Assembly: GCA_003225455.1 (NCBI GenBank) | Contig: QIAB01000041.1 | Span: forward strand, 1 to 47,395 | DNA: 47,395 nt | DNA from: Acidobacteriota bacterium | GTDB taxonomy: Bacteria; Acidobacteriota; Terriglobia; Terriglobales; Acidobacteriaceae | Reading direction: 5' to 3' | Shown: piece by piece, positions 38,529-47,232 of the stretch | How the letters are laid out: each line of letters begins with the position of its first letter | Position numbering within the stretch: the stretch's first letter is position 1 | Notes under the pieces: generated by a model | What the model was told of the DNA's origin: nothing | Seen by the model: the letters and a program-made list of their open reading frames with translations, nothing else | Database searches by the model: none | Program-made: the position numbers and the translations under genes

Positions 38529-39012
38529 ATGCCTCACGACGTGCACCGATTCTATGGCGCCGGTGATCTGCATTTTGTCACCTTCAGTTGCCATCAGCGC
38601 CAGCCGCTTCTCAGCGATGCACGTGGTCGCGACTTATTGCTCGAAATTCTGGAGCGCGTGCGGCGGCGTTATCGGCTGGTTGTGTTGGGTTACGTCGTCA
38701 TGCCCGAGCACCTTCATCTCTTGCTGAGCGAACCGCAGCGGGAGACGCTCTCCACGGTCGTCCAGGCGTTAAAACTGGGTTTCGTGCGAAGCATGGGTAA
38801 CTCGGGGAAAAGTCTTATTCCCAGGTCTCGCAAAGGCGGCAGGACCTGGGGTACCCAGCAGCGCTTCTGGCAATCCCGATTCTGACTTTAATGTTTGGAC
38901 GGAACTCAAGCGGGTCGAGAAACTCCGCTACATGCACCGTAATCCGGTCAAGCGCGGATTGGTGGCCTCGCCCGAGCAGTGGGAATGGAGCAGTTTTCGG
39001 TGGTATCTGTAA
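38529..39012 (+). pseudogene. REP-associated tyrosine transposase (RAYT), frameshifted
   Basis: The first frame (to the TGA at 38883-38885) encodes HFVTFSCHQRQPLL and VMPEHLHLLLSEP, the HxH metal motif of RAYT transposases. After FWQSRF the frame breaks; the next frame continues the family sequence DFNVWTELKRVEKLRYMHRN, PVKRGLV and QWEWSSFRWYL before a stop at 39010-39012. An intact copy would be expected to read through Tyr-Asp here, so loss of two bases explains the break. Between residues 96 and 110 a palindrome (38820-38850) is read as PRSRKGGRTWG, and the C terminus is cut by the right flank. Confidence 0.88.
38820..38850. repeat. REP-like palindrome inside the RAYT gene
   Basis: CCCAGGTC (38820-38827) pairs with GACCTGGG (38843-38850); the loop continues TCGCAAAGGCGG, resembling the half-site of the flanking palindromes. 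It appears in the variable linker of the transposase. Confidence 0.75.
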
Positions 39013-39059
39013 AAAACGGCGAGACCTAGGCACCCGCGCGATGGCGCTACCGGGAAACG

Positions 39060-39545
39060 CTACGAGCTCTCACCAAATAACTGCACTTGCCTCGTGTCTG
39101 AGGGCAAGCCTCTGCGGCGCCGGCGGGTGGCGCCGATTACCGCCAGCACGGTCAGCGACTCGAGCGCCGTCCGAGGCACAAATATCCGCTGCGTGTTGGC
39201 GCGCAAGTCAGGAGGATTGATAAGAAACCCTTCGCCGGTGGTGAGCGAGAGATCATTCGGCATCATGCCTTCGAGCACTTCGTTGTCTTTAAATTTCAGC
39301 CGCACCCAAAGGCCCTCAGTACGCGGGCGGCTGGTGAAGGTCTTGCGCGTCAGCGATTCGGAGTCGCCGAATTCGCGGACGAAATAAACCCCCTTTATAT
39401 CGCGCAGGTCGATTGCAACCACGTTTCCGGCAGTATTCAGCAGCTCCAGTTTGCCCTCGCGGACGTAATTGGCCGGGGCGACATAGCCGTTGATGGAATC
39501 CCGGTCCATTTTTCGCACCACGACTTTTTTGTGAGTAGAGGGCAT
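39060..39545 (-). CDS. Conserved protein of unknown function
   Basis: The product is 161 residues with a beta-rich look: KVVVRKMDRDSINGYVAPAN, then LELLNTAGNVVAIDLRDIKG, then LWVRLKFKDNEVLEGMMPND and FLINPPDLRANTQRIFVPR. It ends in an Arg-rich stretch (GATRRRRRGLPS). I believe similar proteins are common in Acidobacteriota but have no assigned function; a PilZ-like or Sm-like ligand-binding fold is possible. Its start is ATG 39543-39545 and it is not obviously in an operon. Confidence 0.75.
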   Translation of the reverse strand: MPSTHKKVVVRKMDRDSINGYVAPANYVREGKLELLNTAGNVVAIDLRDIKGVYFVREFGDSESLTRKTFTSRPRTEGLWVRLKFKDNEVLEGMMPNDLSLTTGEGFLINPPDLRANTQRIFVPRTALESLTVLAVIGATRRRRRGLPSDTRQVQLFGESS

Positions 39546-39824
39546 GGGATCGAGTGGCGAAAACGCCCGTCAGTTCTCGATTCTCGCATTATTTTTCGAG
39601 AAAAATGGTCCGCTCTTTAGTTCGCAGTAGCCAAATCATAAACCTTGTGGTATTTTCTGTAGCTTGCTGCGTCCCATCTTAGAAAGTCTAAGTCTACTGA
39701 ATAGAGTCACTTACATCAGAGTGGCAAAGGCCTTTTACTCCCAGGGCATACCCTGTGGAAAAGTAGCACCTAAAGTGCGTTCGCGCGTTCTGTAGGCAGC
39801 AGGCGCTGGCAAGACTCGCAAGAC

Positions 39825-41390
39825 ATGGCCGACTACATCTACACCATGGAAATCAGGCTGACGCCGGATCAGCAGCGCGGCGTCACCCTGGTTCAAGACA
39901 TCGCCCGCGATGCGGGCATGAACGTCTACCTCACCGGGGGCGCGGTGCGCGACATTATCAGCGGATTCCCCATCCGCGATCTCGATTTCACCGTCCAGGG
40001 CAATCCCGCCAAATTGCAAAAAGATTTGGAGCGAGCCGGCGCGACCATTGGTGGAAGCGATGACGATCTGAAGGTCCTATATCTGGGACTGCCAGGAAAC
40101 GTGCGCGCCGAAATCAGCATGGCTCGCACCGAGCGTTACGAAAAAGTGGGCAAGCCGCCGATTGTTTCGCCCGCCACCATTATCGAAGACCTGCGCCGAC
40201 GCGATTTCACCGTAAACGCCATGGCGCTGTCGTTGAATCCGGGCTCGCGTGGCCTGCTAATGGACCCGTTCAATGGCGCAGCGGATATTGAAGCCAAGCT
40301 GCTTCGCGTTCTGCACAATTACGCTTTTGTCGAAGATCCATCGCGACTCATCCGTGCCACCCGCTTTGCTGCCCGTTTTCACTGGCCGCTCGAAGAACGA
40401 ACACAACAGCGATTCGATTCGGCGCGAGAGAACAACTACATCGAATACATCACCGATCGGGCAATCGGATACGAGATCGAGCAGTTGGCCTACGAAGACG
40501 ATCCGCTTCACATCCTGCGCGTGCTGGAAAAAGAAAACTGGCTGAAAGTGCTGCATCCGCACTGGACAACGGCCAAGGTCGACGCGACCGGTCTGGGGCA
40601 ATTACTGAAAACGCGGCAGCAGATGAATGAGCTTGGTTACGCGCCCGATCCCGCATCGGCTGTAATGCACTTCCTGACCGCCCGACTCAATTCGAAAGAC
40701 ATCAGCGACATGCAGAAGCTGATTCCGCGCCGGGATTTGGTTACGGCGTGGCGCGATCTTGAGGATCACGCGAAAGTCCTTGCCAAGAGACTCACGAGCA
40801 AGGAGGCGGCGACACCGTCACGGACGTGGAAGCTTCTCTCCGAAGCGCGTCCGGAGATGATTCTGTTTCTCGCCGTGACCGCGCGTCAGCAGGCGGTGGC
40901 GCAGAAAATCAAGAACTTCTTTACCAAGTGGCGGCAGGTGCAGCAGAAGATTCCATTGCCAGAGATGACCGAGCTGCGCATCACACCGCAGCTTCCGGAA
41001 TATCCCAAGATTGCGAATGACGTCTTCATGCTGCTGCTTGATGGCAAACTGCGCTCGCGCACGGAAACTTTGAGGTTTCTGAAGCCGTTCTCACCACCGC
41101 CTCCTCCGCCGCCACCGCCTCCGCCGAAACGTGGACGCGCGGCCAAGGCCGCTGCTGCGGCCGCACAGACTCAGGCATCAGCACTGCCAGCGCCAGGTAA
41201 GAAAAAAGGAAAGGCCATAGCCGGACCAAATCCGCCGCCACCACCGCCAGTGCAAACTGCGAAGCCGAAGCCGGAAAAGCCTGCTCATCCCGCCAAAGTC
41301 CCCGCTCCGAAGAAGCAACAAAAGGCTAGGCCCAAGAAGAAGCCGTCCACCAAGCCAAAGAAGAAGGCGAAGAAGTCGCGCAAACGGTAG
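39825..41390 (+). CDS. CCA tRNA nucleotidyltransferase with basic C-terminal tail
   Basis: The product is 521 residues. It adds or repairs the tRNA 3' CCA end, or acts as a poly(A) polymerase. The class II head is clear: LTGGAVRDIISG, catalytic Asp52 and Asp54 (RDLDFTV), RRRDFTVNAMAL, and FVEDPSRLIRATRFAARF. Residues about 423-521 are an added tail of polyproline (11 in a row), Ala and then mostly Lys/Pro, which looks disordered and strongly basic. ATG 39825 is the first start; an in-frame ATG seven codons on is possible. Confidence 0.9.
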   Translation: MADYIYTMEIRLTPDQQRGVTLVQDIARDAGMNVYLTGGAVRDIISGFPIRDLDFTVQGNPAKLQKDLERAGATIGGSDDDLKVLYLGLPGNVRAEISMARTERYEKVGKPPIVSPATIIEDLRRRDFTVNAMALSLNPGSRGLLMDPFNGAADIEAKLLRVLHNYAFVEDPSRLIRATRFAARFHWPLEERTQQRFDSARENNYIEYITDRAIGYEIEQLAYEDDPLHILRVLEKENWLKVLHPHWTTAKVDATGLGQLLKTRQQMNELGYAPDPASAVMHFLTARLNSKDISDMQKLIPRRDLVTAWRDLEDHAKVLAKRLTSKEAATPSRTWKLLSEARPEMILFLAVTARQQAVAQKIKNFFTKWRQVQQKIPLPEMTELRITPQLPEYPKIANDVFMLLLDGKLRSRTETLRFLKPFSPPPPPPPPPPPKRGRAAKAAAAAAQTQASALPAPGKKKGKAIAGPNPPPPPPVQTAKPKPEKPAHPAKVPAPKKQQKARPKKKPSTKPKKKAKKSRKR

Positions 41391-41475
41391 AGGCTTCCTC
41401 CAGCAGTAGCTTGGTGGGATCGCTGTTTTCAACAGCTATCTGGAATCCACTTGTGGATGGGCGTAAATTCCTTAT

Positions 41476-41925
41476 GTGAAAACGAGGTCAGTGGCGCTGG
41501 CGTTCTTGCTCTACGGGTTTGCTCTCGGACAGATCCAAGTCCACGTCCCTGCGGCACGCTTCAGGCCCCACAATGTCATCGATGTTGTTATCCGGAACGT
41601 AAGCGCCAAGGACGTGTCTTTCTGCGTTGAGTATGGGTTCCGCTCTTTCCGTGATCCTGACCACCCCGAGACAACTCCGACGCCTGTGTACGTCAAGCGG
41701 AAGGATAAGCACGGATGGAACACGTTGCTCATTGGACCTGATGTCGGGAGCATGAGGCATTCCGTTAGCCTAGGACCCGGAGAGTTTCATGAGTATCCAT
41801 TCCGATTGAGTGATTCGGGTACGATGCGAGTACTGCTTGACTATTGGCTAGGCGAAAATAACCACGCCTGCGAAAATCCCAAAGGACGAAAGACCGCTAA
41901 GTCCCGTCTGTTCGTGGTCGAGTAA
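41476..41925 (+). CDS. Small secreted protein, unknown function
   Basis: The product is 149 residues from GTG 41476. A short signal-like start (VALAFLLYGFALGQ) is followed by a beta-sandwich-like pattern (NVIDVVIRNVSAKDVSFCVE, SLGPGEFHEYPFRL, TMRVLLDYW). Two Cys could form a disulfide. No family recognised. Confidence 0.6.
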   Translation: MKTRSVALAFLLYGFALGQIQVHVPAARFRPHNVIDVVIRNVSAKDVSFCVEYGFRSFRDPDHPETTPTPVYVKRKDKHGWNTLLIGPDVGSMRHSVSLGPGEFHEYPFRLSDSGTMRVLLDYWLGENNHACENPKGRKTAKSRLFVVE

Positions 41926-42022
41926 CGTGCCATGATTTCAAAACCTCGTTGTGTCCCTTCAACTCATTCCAGCGAACATAAAAACTGACGTATCGTATAG
42001 CGTCTAATGGGAGAGCGCTGCC

Positions 42023-42898
42023 ATGGAACACGCAATTTTGGGAGCAGGAGCCATCGGAGGTCTGGTTGGCACCGCGCTGGCATCGCTTGGCGAGGGCGTC
42101 ACCGTACTAGTTCGACCAGAGAGGCTGCCGGGTTATCCCGCGAGCTTGTCAGTGGAGCGCCCCTCGGGCACCATCACGGCGCCGGCGAAAGCCGCAGTCA
42201 AGCTGACAAAGCCTGTTGACGTGCTTTGGATCGCAATCAAAACCTACCAACTGGAAACCGCGCTCGCAGCCGTGCAGTCATTGCCCCGCTGCATAGTTCC
42301 GTTGTTGAACGGGGTGGATCACGTCGACGTTCTGCACGCGCATTTTGGGCCTAATCGCGTGCTGCCCGCGACGATCGCGGTTGAGGCCGAGAAGCTTGGC
42401 CCGGGACGCTTCGTGCAGCGCTCTCCGTTCGTGAATCTCAACCTTGCCGCCAGCGGAGAGCCACTCCTGGGAGCAATCTTCGCACGATTGCGTGATCTTG
42501 GATTCACCTGCCGGTTCATCCAGAACGAGCAGACTTTGCTGTGGAGCAAGCTCTGCTTCCTGGGACCTTTCGCGCTAGTAACCTCGGCATCAGGTATGAA
42601 CAAAGGCGAGGTCTACGCGAACCCGGAATGGAAACGCAAATTGATTTCCGCCATTGCTGAGGCCTGTGCTGTGGCCAAGGCCGCCGGCGCGGAAGTTGAC
42701 GCGGCCCGGATCCAGGCCATCGTCGACAGCTCGCCCTCCGGCATGCAGAGCTCCACGCAGAAAGATCTTGCCGCCGGGCGGCAGCTTGAGTTGGATGCCA
42801 TTGGCGGTCCGATTGTGCGTGGTCGGGAACGTTATGGCATCGACGTGTCAACTGTGTCGGCGCTGATTGCGGTAATTCGCGCGAAGGCAGTTGAATAG
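42023..42898 (+). CDS. Ketopantoate reductase family protein (PanE/ApbA-like)
   Basis: The product is 291 residues. The nucleotide-binding start is ILGAGAIGGLVGTALASLG, and the middle carries VLWIAIKTYQLETAL, PLLNGVDH and a Lys in WSKLCFLGP of the family type; the C-terminal helical domain includes SSTQKDLAAGRQLELDAIGG. It reduces a 2-oxo acid with NADPH; whether this is true 2-dehydropantoate reductase for pantothenate cannot be decided from sequence alone. No pan genes are adjacent. Confidence 0.85.
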   Translation: MEHAILGAGAIGGLVGTALASLGEGVTVLVRPERLPGYPASLSVERPSGTITAPAKAAVKLTKPVDVLWIAIKTYQLETALAAVQSLPRCIVPLLNGVDHVDVLHAHFGPNRVLPATIAVEAEKLGPGRFVQRSPFVNLNLAASGEPLLGAIFARLRDLGFTCRFIQNEQTLLWSKLCFLGPFALVTSASGMNKGEVYANPEWKRKLISAIAEACAVAKAAGAEVDAARIQAIVDSSPSGMQSSTQKDLAAGRQLELDAIGGPIVRGRERYGIDVSTVSALIAVIRAKAVE

Positions 42899-42996
42899 AA
42901 TGTAGGTACGAACATTCTGGCCACGGCAGAGACCTTCTGGCCGTTGTCTGACACAGATTTGACATTCAAATCTGCGGTCAGAGCTATAATCCCCGC

Positions 42997-43650
42997 ATGC
43001 ATGCCCGCTGGGCGATTGCCGTTCTAATCGTCTTGCTCCCGCCCGCTTCCTGGGCACAGATGCGTGGTTCGGGTCGCGGCTCTGTATCGATAGGTCGTCC
43101 TGCATTTGCCGCGCGCGGCCCAGCAGTAGCCAGCCGGGGTCGAGTCTTCGTCGGATCCAACCGGGGCGTGGTCTTTCGTTCTGGATTCGGTCGCCGCTTC
43201 CATCATCATCGGTTCTTCGTGGGAGTTCCCTGGGGCTTCTATGGATATCCGGGCTGGTACAACGCCGATTACGCCTATTCTCAGGATATCTATTCGTCGA
43301 GGGAATCCTCGGAGTATTCAGCCCTCTACCAGCAGAACCAGGAACTGGCGCGCGAGATCGACCGCTTGAGTGACGAAGTAGAGCGTTTGCGAGACGAGCA
43401 GTCGCGCTATGCCGCTCCGGCTCCGGCACCGAAGACGCAAGCCCAGTCCAAGCCTGAGGCGCATGAGCCGACCGTGCTTGTCTTTCGCGACAAACATAAG
43501 CAGGAAGTCGAGAATTACGCCATCGTCGGCCAAACGCTCTGGATCTTCAGCGAGCAGCGAGCGACGAAATCCCCGTTATCTTCCCTCGATGTCGATGCAA
43601 CTAGCAGGGCGAATGACGAGCGCGGCCTGGAATTTCGAGTGCCGCAGTAA
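42997..43650 (+). CDS. Secreted Gly/Arg-rich protein with coiled coil
   Basis: The product is 217 residues. A signal peptide (AIAVLIVLLPPASWAQ) is followed by a Gly/Arg/Ser-rich part, a His/aromatic segment (RRFHHHRFFVGVPWGFYGYP), a coiled coil (YQQNQELAREIDRLSDEVER), an Ala/Pro linker, and a small domain (VLVFRDKHKQEVENYAIVGQ). Probably cell-envelope associated. No known function. It lies upstream of dnaE. Confidence 0.7.
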   Translation: MHARWAIAVLIVLLPPASWAQMRGSGRGSVSIGRPAFAARGPAVASRGRVFVGSNRGVVFRSGFGRRFHHHRFFVGVPWGFYGYPGWYNADYAYSQDIYSSRESSEYSALYQQNQELAREIDRLSDEVERLRDEQSRYAAPAPAPKTQAQSKPEAHEPTVLVFRDKHKQEVENYAIVGQTLWIFSEQRATKSPLSSLDVDATSRANDERGLEFRVPQ

Positions 43651-43749
43651 GCTCTCTTCGTTTTGCACTGCTGTGCATAACTTCTCCGCGCGGTTCAACG
43701 CGCTTTCCCATTAGAATGACCCGAACGTAAAATTATTAGCAGAGCCCCC

Positions 43750-46700
43750 ATGTCCCAATTCGTCCACCTCCATCTCCACACAGACTATTCAATGCTCGAT
43801 GGCGCCTGCGACGTGGAGAAGCTTGTTCACCGCGTGAAAGAGCTCGGCATGCCCGCCGTGGCGATGACCGATCATGGCAATATTTTTGGGGCCGTTCATT
43901 TCGTAAATGCTGCGCACAAGGCCGGAGTTAAGCCAATCGTCGGATGCGAGCTGTACGTTTGCAAGAAGGAAGATCACAACATCGAGCGCACGCCACCCGA
44001 CGGCGATACGTACAACCATCTGCTCGTCCTGGCAGAAAACGAAGAGGGCTATCGCAACCTCACGAAGATTACATCCGAGGCCTCACTGCACGGCTTTTAC
44101 TACAAGCCGCGAGTGAGTAAGAAATTCCTCGCCGAGCATTCAAGAGGATTGATCGGGCTCTCCGGTTGTTTGAAAGGCGAAGTCGCCGAGCGCCTGATGG
44201 AAGACAAGTACGATGCCGCGCGCGAGGCCGCGGCGAATTACCGCGACATCTTTGGCAAAGAAAATTTCTTTCTGGAAATTCAGGATCAGGGTCTGGAAAG
44301 GGAGCACCATATCCATCCCGGACTCTTTCGGTTGGAAAAAGATTTGGGCCTGCCGCTGGTGGCCACGAATGACAGCCATTATCTCTGCGAAGACGACGCC
44401 CATGCGCAAGACATGATGGTCTGCATTCAGACGGGGAAGAGCATTCAGGAACCGAACCGGATGAAGTTTCAGGGAACGGGTTTCTACGTCAAGAACCACG
44501 ACGAGATGTACCGCGTCTTCAAAGATGCGCCCGACGTCCTGTCGCGGACCCTGGCTATCGCCGAGCGCTGCAACCTGCGGTTGGAAAAGGTGAAAAATCC
44601 GTTTCCGCATTTTGAGGTTCCAGCCGAATACACCCTGGATAGCTACTTCGAGCACGTCACCCGCGAAGGTTTCGCGCGGCGACTGGAAGCGCTGCGAGAA
44701 CTCGAGCACGCGGGCCGGATGAAGCATAGCTTAGCGGAATATGAGCAGCGCCTGTCGCGCGAACTTAGCATCATCCAGCAGATGAAGTTTTCCGGGTATT
44801 TCCTGATTGTGTGGGACTTTATCCGTTATGCTAGAGAGCGCAATATTCCTGTCGGACCCGGCCGCGGCTCCGCCGCTGGCTCGCTGGTCTCTTACTCGCT
44901 CGGAATTACTGATCTCGATCCGTTGCAGCACGAGCTGCTTTTCGAGCGATTTCTGAATCCCGAGCGTATTTCCATGCCCGACATTGATATTGATTTCTGT
45001 ATGAACCGGCGTGGAGAAGTGATCGATTACGTCACGCGCAAGTACGGACGGGAGAACGTGGCGCAAATTATCACCTTCGGCACCATGGCCGCGAAGGCTG
45101 CTATCAAAGACGTCGGTCGCGCCATGGATATTCCTTACAGCGACGTTGACCGTATCGCCAAGATGGTGCCGAATCAGCTCAACATCACACTTGCGCGAGC
45201 GATCAAAGACTCTCCCGCGCTGCAGCAAGCCTACGAGAGCGACACGCAAATCCGGCAGTTGCTCGATACCGCCCGCAAGCTCGAGGGCTTAGTGCGTAAC
45301 GCCGGCGTGCACGCCGCCGGAGTAGTTATCTCGCCGCGGCCACTGACTGAGCTTGTTCCGCTGCACAAAACCAAAAACGATGAAATTGTAACTGCATTCG
45401 ACATGGTGGCGATTGAGAAGATGGGCCTGCTGAAGATGGATTTTCTCGGGCTTACGACTCTGACCATTCTCGATGACACGCTGAAGCTGATCGCCCAAAC
45501 TCGTGGTGAGCGCATCACGCTGGAAGGCATTCCCCTGGATAATCAAGAGACCTACGAAAGGGTGTTCCACAGCGGCTTGACATCGGGAGTCTTCCAGTTT
45601 GAATCGCACGGCATGCGCGATGTGCTGCGCCGCTACAAGCCAAACTCGATCGAGGACCTCACGGCTCTCAATGCTCTTTATCGTCCCGGCCCGATTCAGG
45701 GAGGCATGATCGATGACTTCATCGACCGCAAGCACGGCCGCAAGCGAATCGAATACGAGCTACCGGAGTTGCAGGAGATCTTGCAGGAGACGCTGGGCGT
45801 AATCGTTTATCAAGAGCAAGTGATGCAGGTCGCCAATCGCCTTGCTGGATATTCGCTGGGCGAAGCCGATTTGCTGCGCCGCGCGATGGGCAAGAAGATC
45901 GCCGAAGAAATGGCTGCTCAGCGCGAGCGCTTTGTGACTGGCGCGGTTAAGAATGGCTATCCGCCGAAAAAGATCGAGAAGATTTTCGATCTCATGGCAC
46001 AATTCGCCGGCTATGGATTTAATAAGTCGCACTCCGCGGCCTACGCACTGCTCGCCTACCACACGGCATATCTGAAGACCCACTATCCTGTGGAATTCAT
46101 GGCGGCCTTGCTGACGTCGGTGACCGGAAGCACTGACGATGTGGTGAAATACATCAACGAGTGCCGCGAAATGGGTATCGCCGTCGAGCCGCCGGATATC
46201 AACGTCTCCGACGCGAACTTTACTCCGCATGGAAGCGCCATTCGCTTCGGACTGGCAGCAGTGAAGAACGTTGGCGGCAATGCGATTGAATCCATAGTCG
46301 AGGCCAGAAGGGACTCTGCAAAATTCGAATCCATCTTCGACTTTTGCGAAAGAGTCGATCTCCGCTTACTCAACAAGCGCGTGCTCGAATCTTTGATTAA
46401 AAGCGGTGCCATGGACGCACTCGGCCGCCGCGCCCAACTCATGGCGGTGCTCGACAAAGCAATCGAGCGCGCGCAAAAAACTCAACGTGACGCCGAATCC
46501 GGCCAGCACGGACTGTTTGGCGTGTTCCAGGAGGAAGAGGTTCATAACCATAACGACTGGCTGCCTGATACTCCCGACTGGGACGAACATCAACGCCTGG
46601 CTGCCGAAAAAGAGATTCTCGGATTCTTCATTACCGGACATCCGTTGGAAAAATATCGCGAGAAGCTGGCAGATTTGGGCGCGCTTAACACCGAAGAGAT

Positions 46701-47232
46701 TTCAGCGATAAAATCCTCAACCGGCAAAGACGAAAACATCACCACTGCCGGAATGATCACTAATCTTCGTGTGCTCAAGTCGAAGAAAGGCGATTTCTAC
46801 GCGCAAGCCAGTCTTGAAGATATGGCCGGCTCAGTTGACATGCTGGTCTTTCCCGAGGCCTATCGCAAGCTGCAGGAAAAAGTAAAGCTGCAAGTTCCCG
46901 TGCTGATTCGCGGCGGCGTGCGGATTGAAGAAGGCGCCAATCCCAAGCTGACCGTCAACGAAATTACTCCTCTAGACGAAGCTAGAGTGCCACTCCCAAA
47001 ATCTCTGCGTATTCGCATTCAAGTGGAAAGCGCGGAAGATTCCACAGTTGACCAACTGCATTCTCTCTGCCGCGAGCGCAAAGGCGAAGCCAAGGTGTTG
47101 TTTGATGTGGAACGCCAGGGCGATTTCATGGTGGTCATGGAAGCAGAAGGCTATAATGTTCAACCGGACCGCAACTTCATCGCGCGCGTCGAAGAGCTGT
47201 GCGGACGAGGCGCGGTACGCATCATTGACTGA
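43750..47232 (+). CDS. dnaE: DNA polymerase III alpha subunit
   Basis: The product is 1160 residues, normal for DnaE1. The order is PHP domain (HLHLHTDYSMLDGA, MTDHGNIFG), the polymerase palm with GPGRGSAAGSLVSYSLGI and acidic residues Asp411, Asp413 and Asp415 in PDIDIDF, the fingers (VIVYQEQVMQVANRLAGYSL), the helix-hairpin-helix region, and a C-terminal OB fold (TTAGMITNLRVLKSKKGDFY). It carries out chromosomal leading and lagging strand synthesis, with the dnaX product as clamp loader. The stop is TGA at 47230-47232. Confidence 0.97.
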   Translation: MSQFVHLHLHTDYSMLDGACDVEKLVHRVKELGMPAVAMTDHGNIFGAVHFVNAAHKAGVKPIVGCELYVCKKEDHNIERTPPDGDTYNHLLVLAENEEGYRNLTKITSEASLHGFYYKPRVSKKFLAEHSRGLIGLSGCLKGEVAERLMEDKYDAAREAAANYRDIFGKENFFLEIQDQGLEREHHIHPGLFRLEKDLGLPLVATNDSHYLCEDDAHAQDMMVCIQTGKSIQEPNRMKFQGTGFYVKNHDEMYRVFKDAPDVLSRTLAIAERCNLRLEKVKNPFPHFEVPAEYTLDSYFEHVTREGFARRLEALRELEHAGRMKHSLAEYEQRLSRELSIIQQMKFSGYFLIVWDFIRYARERNIPVGPGRGSAAGSLVSYSLGITDLDPLQHELLFERFLNPERISMPDIDIDFCMNRRGEVIDYVTRKYGRENVAQIITFGTMAAKAAIKDVGRAMDIPYSDVDRIAKMVPNQLNITLARAIKDSPALQQAYESDTQIRQLLDTARKLEGLVRNAGVHAAGVVISPRPLTELVPLHKTKNDEIVTAFDMVAIEKMGLLKMDFLGLTTLTILDDTLKLIAQTRGERITLEGIPLDNQETYERVFHSGLTSGVFQFESHGMRDVLRRYKPNSIEDLTALNALYRPGPIQGGMIDDFIDRKHGRKRIEYELPELQEILQETLGVIVYQEQVMQVANRLAGYSLGEADLLRRAMGKKIAEEMAAQRERFVTGAVKNGYPPKKIEKIFDLMAQFAGYGFNKSHSAAYALLAYHTAYLKTHYPVEFMAALLTSVTGSTDDVVKYINECREMGIAVEPPDINVSDANFTPHGSAIRFGLAAVKNVGGNAIESIVEARRDSAKFESIFDFCERVDLRLLNKRVLESLIKSGAMDALGRRAQLMAVLDKAIERAQKTQRDAESGQHGLFGVFQEEEVHNHNDWLPDTPDWDEHQRLAAEKEILGFFITGHPLEKYREKLADLGALNTEEISAIKSSTGKDENITTAGMITNLRVLKSKKGDFYAQASLEDMAGSVDMLVFPEAYRKLQEKVKLQVPVLIRGGVRIEEGANPKLTVNEITPLDEARVPLPKSLRIRIQVESAEDSTVDQLHSLCRERKGEAKVLFDVERQGDFMVVMEAEGYNVQPDRNFIARVEELCGRGAVRIID

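Larger units (their letters stand above)
38381..39035 (+). mobile_element. Degenerate REP/RAYT transposon remnant
   Basis: A tyrosine (Y1/HUH-type) transposase pseudogene is flanked by REP-like palindromes. Left: GTCTCGC-CGCTTTT-GCGAGAC (38387-38407) and AGGTCTCGC-CGTTTTT-GCGAGACCT (38430-38454). Right: AAAAACGGCGAGACCTAGGC (39012-39031) is the reverse complement of the left GCCCTAGGTCTCGCCGTTTTT apart from one base, so the ends are inverted. A further partial copy lies inside the gene. Confidence 0.85.

Noticed and set aside
38891-39220. Separate plus-strand gene after the transposase
   Set aside because: This frame is a shadow: the family sequence of the transposase continues in a different frame over the same bases, and the remainder lies opposite the conserved minus-strand gene at 39060-39545.
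39678-39692. CTTAGA-AAG-TCTAAG hairpin upstream of the CCA enzyme as a riboswitch or terminator
   Set aside because: A lone 6-bp stem in AT-rich intergenic DNA with no T tract or conserved context is not enough.
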